64,000 nt of DNA from Toxonevra muliebris. Lineage: Eukaryota > Arthropoda > Insecta > Diptera > Pallopteridae. The DNA is taken from positions 19,642,878 to 19,706,877 of the forward strand of contig OY829326.1 in the NCBI GenBank assembly GCA_963691655.1, read 5' to 3'. Position 1 is the stretch's first letter. Every line of letters begins with the position of its first letter. Shown here one piece after another: positions 1 to 10,632 of this stretch. The translations under genes were made by a program, and so were the position numbers. The notes beneath the pieces were generated by a model. The model did not search any database, was not told where the DNA came from, and was given only the letters and a program-made list of their open reading frames with translations.

Positions 1-1574
1 TCTGTGGTGGTTAGCCATCGCCATATACTTTGGTAATTTGCTGTTGTTTTGTTGTATTGATTTTGCACTGGCTTTCAAACAATTATATCAGTGGTCAAAA
101 TTTGTCCTCTGGTGTTTTTATTGATGATTGGAAAATCACTGCTATCTCTCCTATTTTTAAAAATGGTAATAAAAATGATATCTCTAACTATAGGCCTATT
201 TCTAAGTTAACTACAGTCTCTAAACTCTTTGAAAGCATTGTAAAAAATAAGGTTTATTTTGCGGTTAAAAACATAATATGCTCAAATCAACATGGTTTTG
301 TCTCGTGTCGTTCAACAATTACTAATCTTTCAGTTTTTACCGAAGACAGTATTGTTGCGTTTCAAAATGGTTTCCAAATTGATTCCATTTACACCGATTT
401 TTCTAAAGCGTTTGACAAGGTCTCTCATAATTTATTGATTTTCAAATTGGCAAATTTGGGTTTCCGCTCTGTCTTTTTGAAGTGGATTAGAAGTTACTTG
501 ACAAATAGGCTTTCGTTTGTTGTTATCGACAATGTTGAATCAATTCCCTTTAGGGCCACCTCTGGTGTTCCTCAAGGTAGTATGTTAGGTCCATTACTGT
601 TCGTCGTATTTATTAATGATATTAGTAACTGTTTTTCTAATTCAAAATTTTTATTGTATGCAGATGATTTGAAGCTTTATTCAGTAATAAAAAATCACTC
701 TGACGCCTTAACATTGCAATCTGATTTCGACAAAGTTCTGGATTGGTGTTGCATAAATCGTTTATTGTTAAATACAAATAAGTGTTTCCACATGACGTCA
801 ACTAAATTCAATAGTAGTATTCCTACTTCATATCATATTGGTCATTCTAACCTAAAATCTGTATGTGAAATAAAGGATTTGGGAGTTGTCTTTGACAAGA
901 AGCTTTCTTTTGTTTCTCACTTGAACTATATAATACCGAAAGCTTACTCTTTACTTGCTTTCATTCGTCGCAATAGTTCCGATTTCTTGAACCCATACAC
1001 ACTTAAAGTATTGTATACCTCCTTCGTGAGATCAATCCTTGAGTATGCGGCTTTCATTTGGAGGTCGCATTATCAATACCATATCAACCGTCTTGAACGG
1101 ATTCAAAAAATGTTCCTACGTTACGCTTTGCGTTTTTTGCCCTTTGTAGATCCTACTCCATCATATGTAGCCCGCTGTAAACTGATTAATTTAAGATCTT
1201 TACAGAGTCGTAGATCTATTCTGTCCTTATTGTTTGTATATGATATTATTAGTGGGTCTGTGAATTGTCCAGCTCTCTTAGAGTTGATCCAATTTAACGT
1301 ACCTACGAGAAATCTTCGCCACTGTGTTTTATTTTATTCTGGGGTTTGTAAGACAAATTATGTTTTCTTTGCTCCTATCCATAGAGCTTTAATAGAATTT
1401 AATTCTGTCTCAAATTCTTTAGCGTTAGATTTCACTGTTTCTAAATCAGCATTTAAAAATATGCTTAATTCTTTTTATTCGTAAATTTAGTTTATTTTTA
1501 AGTTACACTGAAGTACTACAATTTGTATAGTCTGTAAGGAATTTCTGTTCACAAATAAATAAATAAATAAAAAA
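1..1574 (+). mobile_element. Non-LTR retrotransposon (jockey/CR1-like LINE), 3' part
   Basis: This is a LINE whose left end is outside the window or 5' truncated near base 60. It contains the reverse transcriptase reading frame, a short 3' untranslated stretch (1485-1540) and a simple tail of TAAA repeats (about 1552-1574), as in LINEs that prime at a short tandem 3' repeat. No endonuclease domain is present in the window. The clade call rests on RT motif style and the tail; I cannot separate CR1 from jockey by eye. Confidence 0.9.
30..1484 (+). CDS. Reverse transcriptase of a non-LTR retrotransposon (partial, N-terminus missing)
   Basis: The product copies the element's RNA into DNA at the nicked chromosomal target. 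Motifs appear in order: SNYRPISKL near residue 53, DFSKAFDKVSH near 123 (motif A, first catalytic Asp), GVPQGSMLGPLLF near 180 (motif B), and YADDLKLY near 210 (motif C, the YADD catalytic pair). A thumb/C-terminal region follows, with ILEYAAFIW and RLERIQ near 340-360. The 484 codons have no stop or frameshift, so the copy looks young compared with the other LINE pieces here. The first ~25 residues do not resemble the family, so the annotated start is only the first ATG of the open frame; in the full element this domain would follow an AP endonuclease in one ORF2. No RNase H follows, which fits jockey/CR1 and not the I/LOA-type remnants elsewhere in the window. Confidence 0.9.
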   Translation: MVICCCFVVLILHWLSNNYISGQNLSSGVFIDDWKITAISPIFKNGNKNDISNYRPISKLTTVSKLFESIVKNKVYFAVKNIICSNQHGFVSCRSTITNLSVFTEDSIVAFQNGFQIDSIYTDFSKAFDKVSHNLLIFKLANLGFRSVFLKWIRSYLTNRLSFVVIDNVESIPFRATSGVPQGSMLGPLLFVVFINDISNCFSNSKFLLYADDLKLYSVIKNHSDALTLQSDFDKVLDWCCINRLLLNTNKCFHMTSTKFNSSIPTSYHIGHSNLKSVCEIKDLGVVFDKKLSFVSHLNYIIPKAYSLLAFIRRNSSDFLNPYTLKVLYTSFVRSILEYAAFIWRSHYQYHINRLERIQKMFLRYALRFLPFVDPTPSYVARCKLINLRSLQSRRSILSLLFVYDIISGSVNCPALLELIQFNVPTRNLRHCVLFYSGVCKTNYVFFAPIHRALIEFNSVSNSLALDFTVSKSAFKNMLNSFYS

Positions 1575-2206
1575 AGGAATTACAGTTTAAATTTATTTTC
1601 TTTTCAGCCGAGTTTGATAGTTTTGAAGTATTATTATAGGAACTATAGCACTGTTTCAAAAAAACTCTATGCTCAAATCAAAGGCCATGCTTGAAATAAT
1701 ATATAATTCAAAACACTAAAAAATTGCACCAGTATATTATTCATAATCTAAAATATAAGAAAAAATATTTTCAATCTTAATCGAGTTAAGTTGTTTTTCC
1801 TTTTTACCACAGATACGAGTATGTATACGGACTTTCGTCAGGTAGGAGTTGAACGCATTATACACTGGTCTTCGATGTACGGTGAATAGAAATTCGACCA
1901 CAGAAATTTCATATTACGTTCAAGTTATTTCAACTTAATGGAGAAAGATTTAGATATTTATTACTTATTGTAGATTGTTGCTTCTAATCTCTAAGCAAAA
2001 TTTTTCGTTCGGCTCATAATTGTTTTATAGAAAAAATTATGTTTGGTTACTTCCCTCGAAACTTTCAAGAATATCTTAAATTATAGGTTCATATTTTAGC
2101 TGTAAGCTTTAGTTAGGAATTTCAACTCTTATGACCTTGAAGAAAATTCTGTTAGTAGTGCTGCGTTTTTACATTACGGACTCACCAAATAAATAACAAA
2201 AGTGCA
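1575..2206. other. AT-rich DNA, no recognised feature
   Basis: No open frame of interest, no terminal inverted repeat and no RNA gene was seen between the LINE tail and the hammerhead element. Confidence 0.6.
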
Positions 2207-2384
2207 AGTATTTTTCAAATATTAATAGCTCATAAAGGATATTGAAAGACTAACAACTATCACTAAGATCACTGATGAGGAATTGTGGCGAATTCCGAAA
2301 CGACCGTCTGATTTGTCTGACTCTATATACACTGTTGTTGTTTTGACTACATTTGTTCATTAAGCCTGGTTATATATTACTTCC
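2207..2384 (+). mobile_element. Short hammerhead-ribozyme retroelement, copy 1 (5' truncated)
   Basis: About 178 bp align with the 3' part of the 57.1-kb element, from TTCAAATATTA through the terminal TTCATTAAGCCTG and TATATATTACTTCC. The sequence AAAGTGCA occurs at 2199-2206 and again at 2385-2392, consistent with an 8-bp target-site duplication around a 5' truncated insertion. It carries an intact hammerhead motif (2265-2315). There is no coding capacity, so it must be mobilised in trans. Confidence 0.7.
2265..2315 (+). ncRNA. Hammerhead ribozyme (type I, minimal helix III)
   Basis: All catalytic core blocks are present in order. Helix I 5' strand is AGAUCA (2266-2271), followed by CUGAUGA (2272-2278). 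Helix II pairs GGAAUU (2279-2284) with AAUUCC (2291-2296) around the loop GUGGCG. Next come GAAA (2297-2300) and C2301, the loop GACC, then the cleavage triplet GUC (2306-2308) and helix I 3' strand UGAUUU (2309-2314). Helix II has six perfect pairs. Helix I has six pairs including one G-U. Helix III is only A-U plus C-G, as in the minimal hammerheads of Penelope-like elements. Predicted cleavage is between 2308 and 2309. Structure was assigned by eye. Confidence 0.82.
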
Positions 2385-2392
2385 AAAGTGCA

Positions 2393-3630
2393 CTAAGTTG
2401 ATTGGAAAAAACATACAAAAAAAAAATTTTATTTCACATCATTTCAATTAATTTCAAGTCATTTCATAAGTCGGGAAATCTGTTCTTCAAAACATTTTTC
2501 AAAATCATATACTTAATGTGATAACATCTTTACTGGGGGGTATTTCAAAAATTTCTAGAACACACTTTCCATATTATTCCTTCCATGTATACGTTCACAC
2601 TTTTCGTTTTCTTCTTTGCAAACAATTTAATTTTCTAACTTACTTTAAGCCCAAAAGTATGCAACACATAATTTCTGTATCAAAAATGGTTGAGGAGTAT
2701 TTGTGTATTATTGAAAAAACCGTGCATACTGTTACTGTTATTACACCATGTGACGAGTGCAGAAGAAACTCACTTAAGTTTTTTTTTCACTTTTTAGACT
2801 TCATACCTTGAAATGCTTTTAAAAACTTTTAAGGAAATATTGGCCAAAACAAGCACTTGCTTTGTTTTGACCATCATTCAAAATCACAGTTAATTCTCTA
2901 TTATTCGTGACACAGTAGTGACATTCAAACTCAGTTCAAAACCTAAAATTTTAATTTTCACCAGGGCGATCAAAATTTTCGTGTGACCTTCACGAGGGTC
3001 GCCTTCCCCAGAAAAATGTCCGGCCTGAAATCTTTGAAGCCCCTTGGAAATAGACACAAGGGGTGGCACATTTACACTTGACTTTACATTTAATGAAAAC
3101 TATGTAAACCAGCAAGTCTTGTGAATTCAGAGCACAGATCTGAGTCCTAGACGCCAACTTTTGATTGGGATAGTCACGCAAAAGGCGAAAAAAATTTACG
3201 ATAGATTCACTCAAGTGGTCATAAAACAAAAACTAGAATTAATGGAAAAATAAATTAAAAATTTCTTACAAAAGTCCGTTTTCCAACTTTGTTGCTACTT
3301 TGCTATGCAGGTATTTCTTTTGATATCACAGAAACTATGTGGAAATAAAGTTTCCAGGTCGAACTTCTAGGAATTTTAAAATCTGATACTGAAGGTTTGA
3401 AGTAAGCAAACTTATTTGTTTTGAAGTTTTAAAGAGGTTTCGAACTAAGCAAATAGTAAATTTATTTTCTTAAGAATTTCCAAGGGGTTATCTTTTTCCT
3501 GCAGAAGATTTTAATAATAATGCCAATTTGATTCAAGAAGGGAATTAATTGGGCCATAAAATTATTTAAACCAATATTTAGCGAATCTTACTACCTCAAG
3601 TTACACTAGGTACTCTTATTATGTGCATAG
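2393..3630. other. AT-rich DNA without recognised genes
   Basis: Only short open frames without family features occur (for example 2518-2811 + and 2990-3229 -). Nothing could be assigned. Confidence 0.6.
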
Positions 3631-3631
3631 A

Positions 3632-3706
3632 TTTTTTTTTTATTTTTTTATTTATTCATTCATTTGTAATACAAAAGCCCAATAGGCTAAAAAATATATT
3701 ACATAG
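3632..3706 (-). mobile_element. 3' tail of a LINE, minus strand
   Basis: Read on the minus strand this is a GCCTATTGGGCTTTTGTATT-like 3' untranslated end followed by AAATGAATGAATAAATAAA and a poly(A)-like run. It is the same kind of tail as the LINE at the left edge. No coding part is attached, so it is a severely 5' truncated insertion. Confidence 0.55.
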
Positions 3707-4155
3707 CAAGTATGTGCGAAACTTAAATTAAAATATGAAAATTTAAATTAAACGAAATTAACTGAGTTACTTTAATTAGTTAAAACCCATTCCAAAACTA
3801 TTCAATATTGCCCATCATCAAAAATATTTAAAGCAGATAATCTATGTCAAGTGATTAAGAAAAGTAAAATGAGATTCCTTCGAATTATATATCGCACGAG
3901 TAGTTAGTGGCTTTAAAATCAGAATGCTTGGAAGAAAATTTATGATCAAAATAAGGTAAATCGTTAACCACAAAAAATAGTTAGTAAAAACAATGGCAAA
4001 ATGAGGTTAGGGCTAAATTCGTTCCTGAAAACTTTTCCTGGGTGAGATATTTTGATTTGATTTTTGGTTACGGTTTATTATAAGCTGTCTGTCATTAAAT
4101 AAACTAATTAATATGAATATTGATATATCTATTATTTAAAAAAAAATAATAATTA

Positions 4156-4758
4156 CACTGCACAACGGAATTTACCAAAAAAAAAAAAAAGCTCAAGAGT
4201 TTTGAAAGTTGATCTTATATAATTCGAGTACGCTGAACATGATGGCGTTTTTAGTTTTTCTGTATAAGGTCTTTCTTTTTTTTTATAACGGTTTAAAAAA
4301 ACCATATATGTATAGAAACACTGCACTATGGGATTGACCAAAAAGCAAAGCTCAAGAGTCTTGATAGTTGACCTCATATAATTCAAATATGCGCTGAACA
4401 TAATGGCGTTTTCAGTTTTTCTCTGTCTCGTCTAATTATAAATTATAACGGGTTGAAAAAAATGGACGTTTCTTTTTTAACCCATTTTAAAAAAATTAGA
4501 CAATATAGAGAAAAACTGAACGCCATCATGTTCAGCATACTCGAAATATATAAGATTAACTTTCAAAACTTTTGAGTTTTTTTTTTTATCAATTCCATTG
4601 TGCATTGATTTTATACATATATGATTTCTTTTTAAACCATTATAAAAAAGAAATTAGACGTTACAGAGAAAAACTAAAAACGTCATCTTGTTCAGCGTTT
4701 TCAAGTTATATAAGATCCACTTTCAAAAGTCTTGAGCTTTTATGGCCGTTGTACAGTG
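4156..4758. mobile_element. Foldback element made of nested inverted and direct repeats
   Basis: The ends are inverted (CACTGCACAACGG at 4156-4168; CCGTTGTACAGTG at 4746-4758), and each is flanked by TTA (4153-4155 and 4759-4761), a candidate 3-bp target duplication. Inside are four units of roughly 105-125 bp. Two lie in one orientation (about 4156-4281 and 4319-4440) and two inverted (about 4494-4608 and 4655-4758). All share GCTCAAGAGT, a TTGAAAGTTGATC-like block, and GCTGAACATGATGGCG followed by TTTTTCTGT. The centre near 4455-4490 is itself a hairpin. There is no coding capacity; the short open frames across it are by-products of the repeats. Confidence 0.75.
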
Positions 4759-4761
4759 TTA

Positions 4762-7700
4762 TTATTAAGAAAAAATATATGCAGATTTATTATTTTCTAT
4801 TTGCAAAACTATATTTAGAACCGCTCCCATCAGTATTACTGAACGTTGAATGAAAAATTAATATAGTTATGAGTTAGATTAACCTTAGACAACTTCAAAT
4901 GGAAATAGTAAACAAATTTCTTTTCACATTTTTCTACTACACTCCTCGCCACATTGCTGCATTCTAAAATATTCTAAATATTTTAAAAACAAAAAATGTT
5001 AAAGTTCATTTTAAGCACTTGACTCTGAGTAGTAAACAACAGAATGCCAAAAAAAAAAAATAAACAATTAAAACTAAAATATCTCAACTTCAAATCAACA
5101 AAAATATTTACAAGATTAATTCCTGTACCTAAATACATCCAAAAAATTAAAAGTATAAAAAAAATTCGAACCGATGCGATGTGAAACGATTGCGATGAGG
5201 GGCCAATGCTATTTTGCTTTAATTTGTTAAAATGCAATCAACTAACTGCGCGAGCAACGTAATAACAGCAACAACAAAAACAAAAACAGAAATTCAGAAA
5301 TTAGAAATAGAAAATTTGCAATTCACCAATAGAAATTGGTTCTAAGTGCGACAGATATTTTGTTCGTACTTCATATACATATGTATGATACATATGGATG
5401 TACAAATATATAAAAATATACATATATATTTATTTTGTTGTTATGATTATTATTGTGCTGTTGTTGTTTCAGACGTTTTTTATTTTTATTATTTTTTTTC
5501 TTTAATTTTATTGTGCGTCAATTTGTGTGGTTTGGTTGGTGTCACTGCGGTGATTGACGTCAAACTTGACAATCAGTTCACAGAGGAAACATACGATCGA
5601 TCGTTTTTGTTGGTTATCCACCGAACGCCGTACACCACCGTTTCACCAACGAGACAAAAACCAATTGTTTGTCTTGATTTACATATGTATACATATACTA
5701 TAAATGTGTAGAATGAATACATGCATATGTATGTATAAATATATAATTGCTTTCATATACTGATATGCTGTTATGATGCTTGTTGTAGGAGTTGAGTTGT
5801 CGTTGTCGTTGTCAATGGCGATGTCGATGTCGATTTTTTTTCGCAAATGAAAAAATCAAATAAAAAAATTATTATTATTGAAAATGAATGGCGAATTATG
5901 AGTAAATTGAAATAAATTGTTGATAATTTTTCAATGATGATGTTTATTGATTTATAAGCGCGCAATCAACGTTGCTGTCATTCATTCCTTCGCCCCTTAT
6001 CTCTACCAGCAGCAGTTTTTGCCAATAGCAGAAGCAGTAACAGCAGCAGCATTGCTACCAATGCATACACCGACGCCGCCAGCGCAGGCAAGCAAGGCAG
6101 GGCAAAGCATTCGTGCAATGGCATTTTAAAAAGTGTTACTGATATCAATACATATAAGCGCTTATACAAACATACCTCCATATATTTTTAGCTGATAACA
6201 AGCAGTTTTTTTTCTGAAGTGAAATATTGCTTATTCATTAAAAATAATTTTTATGCTATATAGAATTTCTTCAGAACAACAACAACAACCGAAAAACGTT
6301 TGTTGGCGCTTCTAAATACACGTTTTTTTTTATAGGTAATTAGATATTTATTTTATTTTTTTTATTAAAATATTTTGTGCTATTGCTTCTTCTTCTTTGT
6401 ATGATTTTGTAATTTTGCTAACAATTTTTTATAATTATTTTGTATTATTATTTTGCAAATTCTTTTTGGTTTTTGTTTTGTTTGCATTTACAAATTACTA
6501 AAATAAATAAAAAAAAATTGCCGCCGTAGCGTAAATACTTGAAATATTAAACGAGCATTAGGTTACCGCAATATTGCAATATCACTTCTCGTATCTATAA
6601 TATTTATTAAATAATTTTTTTTTTTCAAACATTTTAAATATTTAATGTGAATTATAGATTTTAAAGATTTTGGTTTGATTTACATATAACCGGCACGACA
6701 TGATACTGCTGGAATAGCAATGAAACTGTTCCACAAGACATTATCAAAATCAACATCAATGTCAGGTTAATATTTCGGTTATGTTATACCTAACTGGATC
6801 AATATATTCGAATAAAGGACATTTCTATTAAAAATAATTTTCTATTGTAAAAATTCTTGTCGTCCTGAGGCGTTCAATATTCCCAGCTATGAGTGTTTGG
6901 CTATCGTGGGGATTGAGGATGATTATGTCGTGTCGTTTCATACCGATTAAGAGTGAATCATCGCGATTATTTCTTTATTTTGATATTTCTGATGCTGCTC
7001 TTCTGATTGTCCTGGGCTGACCAGTAATGTCAGCAATGAGTGCTTTACTGGTATGGTCGTTGATGCCGTTTCTGTAGTATCATGCCCAGTTGTTAATGCA
7101 CAGATTTGACCATTGCCATTTGGAGTCGATTAAATATAATTAGCCTCAACCGCACATAAGTTTAACAGTTAGAATAATTAGAAATTCTTAGAGTTACTTT
7201 ATAAAATTGAGGGGAGTCGGTTGGAAAAAGTCAAAACAGTGTATCTCAAGTTATGCTGGAGAAAAGTGAAATAGAATCCAAACTGTTCTAAGTTCTTAAT
7301 TTGCATCCATCGTTCATTTTGTAAATCGAATCAGTCGCAGGTGATTTGATATAATGTAAAGCGGCAACTAAAATTGAGCTGAGGAAAAGTAAATCAGCGG
7401 CTAGAGAATGAGAAGTCGATTTTGGTAAATTCGGAGTCGTGCGTTGATTTTAGTTTTCGAGATATTTTTGATGAACCATTATTTGAACTTTACAAATCGG
7501 AGAATCGGAAAAAATCAGTATTTTAATCAATGTCGCAGAATTTTTTTAATTTTATCCCCCTGCGTATTTTCTTTGAATTATGTACTTTTCAAAATCCTTT
7601 TTTTTTAAATAAAAACATTTTTTTTACTTGTTTACTTTATTTCGACCAACTATCAAACATGAAGCAATAATAAAAACAAAAATGAATCAATTTGTTAGCA

Positions 7701-8487
7701 ACTACGGTTGTATGTTAAATAATATTTCGATTCAACCGAGAAAGGATATATAAAGGAAAATCTATGCTAGGGAGTCGAGTTGTCATTTCAGTACTATACT
7801 CATTTGGAATCACCTCCAAACTAGTGTAAAACTGTTTGAGCAAACTCAATCAACTGGGAAAAGATAATAAAGTTGCTCTTTAATGGGTCTTTGAAAACGT
7901 TGCAATAGAAATGAGTTTACTAATAAAAATCAGAACTTTATTGTAGATTATGGGACAGCATAATCATATTTGAGTTGTAAATAAGTAAGGTGCAAAAACT
8001 GTTTGCTAATATTCTGGGCCCGACGCCAAGTCGCTGCTTCTTCTTTTGTATGGCACCCCATGGAGGACCTAGATCGAGCTTTTGTTTGTAAATGATTAGT
8101 CAACACACAGGGAAATTGCCCCTATAAATGCAGAGCATTGTGTTAATTTGGAAAGGAAGATAGGTTCATGAGAGGAGGAAAGAGGGCATTTATTCATGGT
8201 ATACCACTTAAATTTGTACACGAATAGAATCCGAACGGGGAAGTGAAACGTTTTTCTTAATCAAGTTTTACTTTGCCATTGTCCGCTAGCTTTCTTTCTT
8301 TTATGATTTTTGATGCCGAGCGTCAAACTCGGCCACCCTACGTGAAAGAAGCTTATCTTAGGATATTAAGAAGCACTGACTTTTACATACATATTTGCTG
8401 CTATGACCAAAATAATCGCATTAGAAAAGTGTTGCACTAAAATAATGATTCTAATATTCTGTAGAGATATGCAGAAGTTTAGTTCAC
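4762..8487. other. Host-like AT-rich DNA with simple repeats
   Basis: The region contains catatgtatgta-like tracts, CAG/CAA runs (6005-6050), a GATGTC/GTCGTT run (5795-5830) and long poly(T) stretches. A GC-richer block at 5530-5670 holds a CRE-like site. No gene was recognised. The stretches 6850-7130 and 8000-8350 are less repetitive but match nothing I can name. Confidence 0.5.
5555..5562. promoter_or_regulatory. CRE-like palindrome
   Basis: TGACGTCA is the full consensus for CREB/ATF-type bZIP proteins. It sits in a GC-richer, CpG-containing block within AT-rich DNA. A single 8-bp match is expected by chance about once per 65 kb, so function is not shown. Confidence 0.25.
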
Positions 8488-9106
8488 TAGATTAGATTAG
8501 ATTAATACGGAGGTGGGCAATAATTTCCCAGATCACTGCCTATTGTTATATACCTCAAAGATTTATTGTGTTTATAGTTCTCCTATGAGTTTATTTCCTT
8601 TGAGAAAATTTAATATCTCTTTAGGAGAACAATCCGCAATGTCTTGCGGTTGTAGGATGGAGTTTCCCAAGTAACGAAGTCGGGTCCTCATTAGACCTTC
8701 ACAGTGGCATAAAATATGTTCTGCTGTTTCTTCCTCCTCGTTACATATTCGGCACGTATCGTCTTGTGCTAGACCCAAGTTCGATAGGTGTTTTTTGACC
8801 CTACAATGCCCTGTTTAGAACCTTGTGGCAATTCGGATTTGGTTCCTGCCTAAATTAAGCAGTTGTTTAGTTCTGCGTTGACAGATCTTTGGCATGAATG
8901 ATTTAGCTTGTCTGTTACCGGGGGTTTCCCTCCAGTATTGTAGCGAGTTACTGTCCAGCCAATTTTTTAAACTGATTTTAACGGAACTCCATGGTAGACC
9001 GCAGAATGGTCGTGGTCCAGTGAATTCACTGGATGATCCTTTCCTTGCAAGTTCGTCCGCCATTTCATTGCCTACATGTCCTCTATGCCCTGGCACCCAA
9101 AATTTA
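8488..9106 (-). mobile_element. RNase H-type LINE, 3' remnant
   Basis: A 5' truncated LINE on the minus strand ends in TAATC tandem repeats (8488-8505 when read in reverse). It retains only the end of the RNase H domain and the C-terminal Cys/His knuckle of an I/LOA-like element. A MITE begins 38 bp beyond its truncated end. Confidence 0.75.
8572..9105 (-). pseudogene. RNase H and C-terminal Cys/His domain of LINE ORF2 (broken)
   Basis: The frame starts inside RNase H at WVPGHRG and continues with GNEMADELARKG, which holds the last catalytic Asp of LINE RNase H domains. One TAA stop (8815-8817) interrupts it, after which the same frame runs on through TGHC and the knuckle CRICNEEEETAEHILCHC to the natural end at 8572. 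RNase H in these elements degrades template RNA during target-primed reverse transcription. The copy is inactive: endonuclease and RT are missing and there is an in-frame stop. Confidence 0.8.
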
Positions 9107-9143
9107 AATAATAGAAACACGAATTACTTACCCAAAATAATAA

Positions 9144-9442
9144 CTGTGTTTTATTCGCCAGTCAGTTTAACATGCGTGAATGTAACGACCAAGTTGTTAA
9201 GTCTCTTTTTCGTTAAAATGTTATTCACCGCCAGACATTTCAAATACTTTCCTTTTCTATTTTTTGTCAAAATGTCATGCTTCTTGTTTCGCTATTAGTA
9301 GTTCACAATAAAATTTGATGTAGTTAAGTATACATAACAGCTATAGTTATACGTGTTATCTCTGCCGCTTTGTTGTCGTTTTTCCATGCAATTATCGCTG
9401 CTAGTTATACATAACTAGAAGAAAGTGGCGAATAAAACGCAG
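9144..9442. mobile_element. MITE with CTGYGTTTTATTCGCCA terminal inverted repeats
   Basis: The left end CTGTGTTTTATTCGCCA (9144-9160) is matched in inverse by TGGCGAATAAAACGCAG (9426-9442), 16 of 17 bases. The 299-bp body has further internal TTATACATAAC-type inverted motifs near 9335 and 9405. No coding capacity. Flanks are AT-rich, so the target duplication cannot be read with certainty. Confidence 0.6.
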
Positions 9443-9499
9443 CTAATATATTTGTATTTAAATATCAAGCCCTGCTTTTTTTGACGAGTAAAATCAAAG

Positions 9500-9735
9500 A
9501 AAAATGGCAACAAGTATATAACTAGAACTGATAGTTCTTTTTAATAATATTTACTATTCAGTGAAAATAACTGTCTTGTAATTCTCATTTACTTAAAAAG
9601 ATTTTCACTTATGTAGATTGTTGAAATGAGGGAACTATCACTCCGAAACGATCCTCTGATCTGCTAGTTCCATGAATTTTTTGACATTCTTCTGGCATCA
9701 TTGTTCATTCAAAGCCTTTTAATTTTAAATAATAA
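9500..9735 (+). mobile_element. Hammerhead retroelement family, decayed copy 4
   Basis: It aligns in patches with the 57.1-kb element: an ACTATTCAGTGAA block near 9550, GGAACTATCAC with TCCGAAACGATCC near 9631-9655, and TTGTTCATTCAAAGCC near 9701. A deletion between CAC and TCCGAAAC removed the CUGAUGA core and most of helix II, and the cleavage triplet reads CTC, so the ribozyme is dead. Confidence 0.55.
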
Positions 9736-10258
9736 ATCAGAAATGTGAACTGCCAAATTTGGAAGAAATTTGCAAAATTTTTTTCCAAATTAAAAATATT
9801 AAAATTATTTATTTTCAAATTATTATTTCTTAAAACGAACTTAAAAACTATTCCAATGAGAACAAAACAGAATCAAAGAAGTCTCATTCATTCCTTAAAA
9901 AATAACCCGTAATTGCAACTCCAGCAAAATAATTTAACCCATATTGGTAAATCAGATGAGAATCTCCGTTCAGGGAATTATGGTGTAAATTATGTATTAA
10001 TATGAAAAAAAAGTTAAATGAAAAAAAATTGCAAACAAAAATATTTGTTTCTAGTATAACAAACTGTTTTCTACAAACCATGATATATCATACATATGTA
10101 TGAATGTATATGTGCATGCTAGAATATATTAGCAATAATCGCTCACGTGATTAGCTTTGTGCGCAAAACTGAATGATGATGATGATGTCTCCTGGCAAAC
10201 AGTATCAAGCACAAGAAGAACAGCATTATTAAGTACAAGTATCACTAGCACACATACA

Positions 10259-10282
10259 TGCGTGCGTGCGTGCGTGCGTGCG
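10259..10282. repeat. (TGCG)n microsatellite
   Basis: Five to six tandem TGCG units. Confidence 0.9.
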
Positions 10283-10597
10283 AGTGTATCATCATCAAAA
10301 GTATCACTAAGCGATGGATGCTCGCGATGACAAATGAGGAGCACACTGCAAACTGCACATGTCAATGTATTTTGTGGCCTTAAAAAGGTATAAATTACTA
10401 ATGAATGACATACAATTTAATTGCCAAGCGCGCATAAAGTCAATGGAGGAAAACCACAAACAAGCATGTGTTGCTATTGTTGTTGTTGCTGTTGCTGCCG
10501 CTGTAAAACGCAGTAGCGCACGAAGAAAAGTGTGCAGTAAAATAGCAAAAGTAGCAGCAATTGATCCAACAATGGCGGCGATAGACTTGGAAAAGAA

Positions 10598-10632
10598 ATG
10601 CTGCTGCTGTTGCTGTTGCTGCTGCTGCTGAT
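10598..10632. repeat. CTG/TTG trinucleotide repeat
   Basis: An imperfect GCTGCTGTTGCT array. Its translation gives the poly-Cys and poly-Ala ends of short open frames on either strand, which are not real proteins. Confidence 0.85.
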
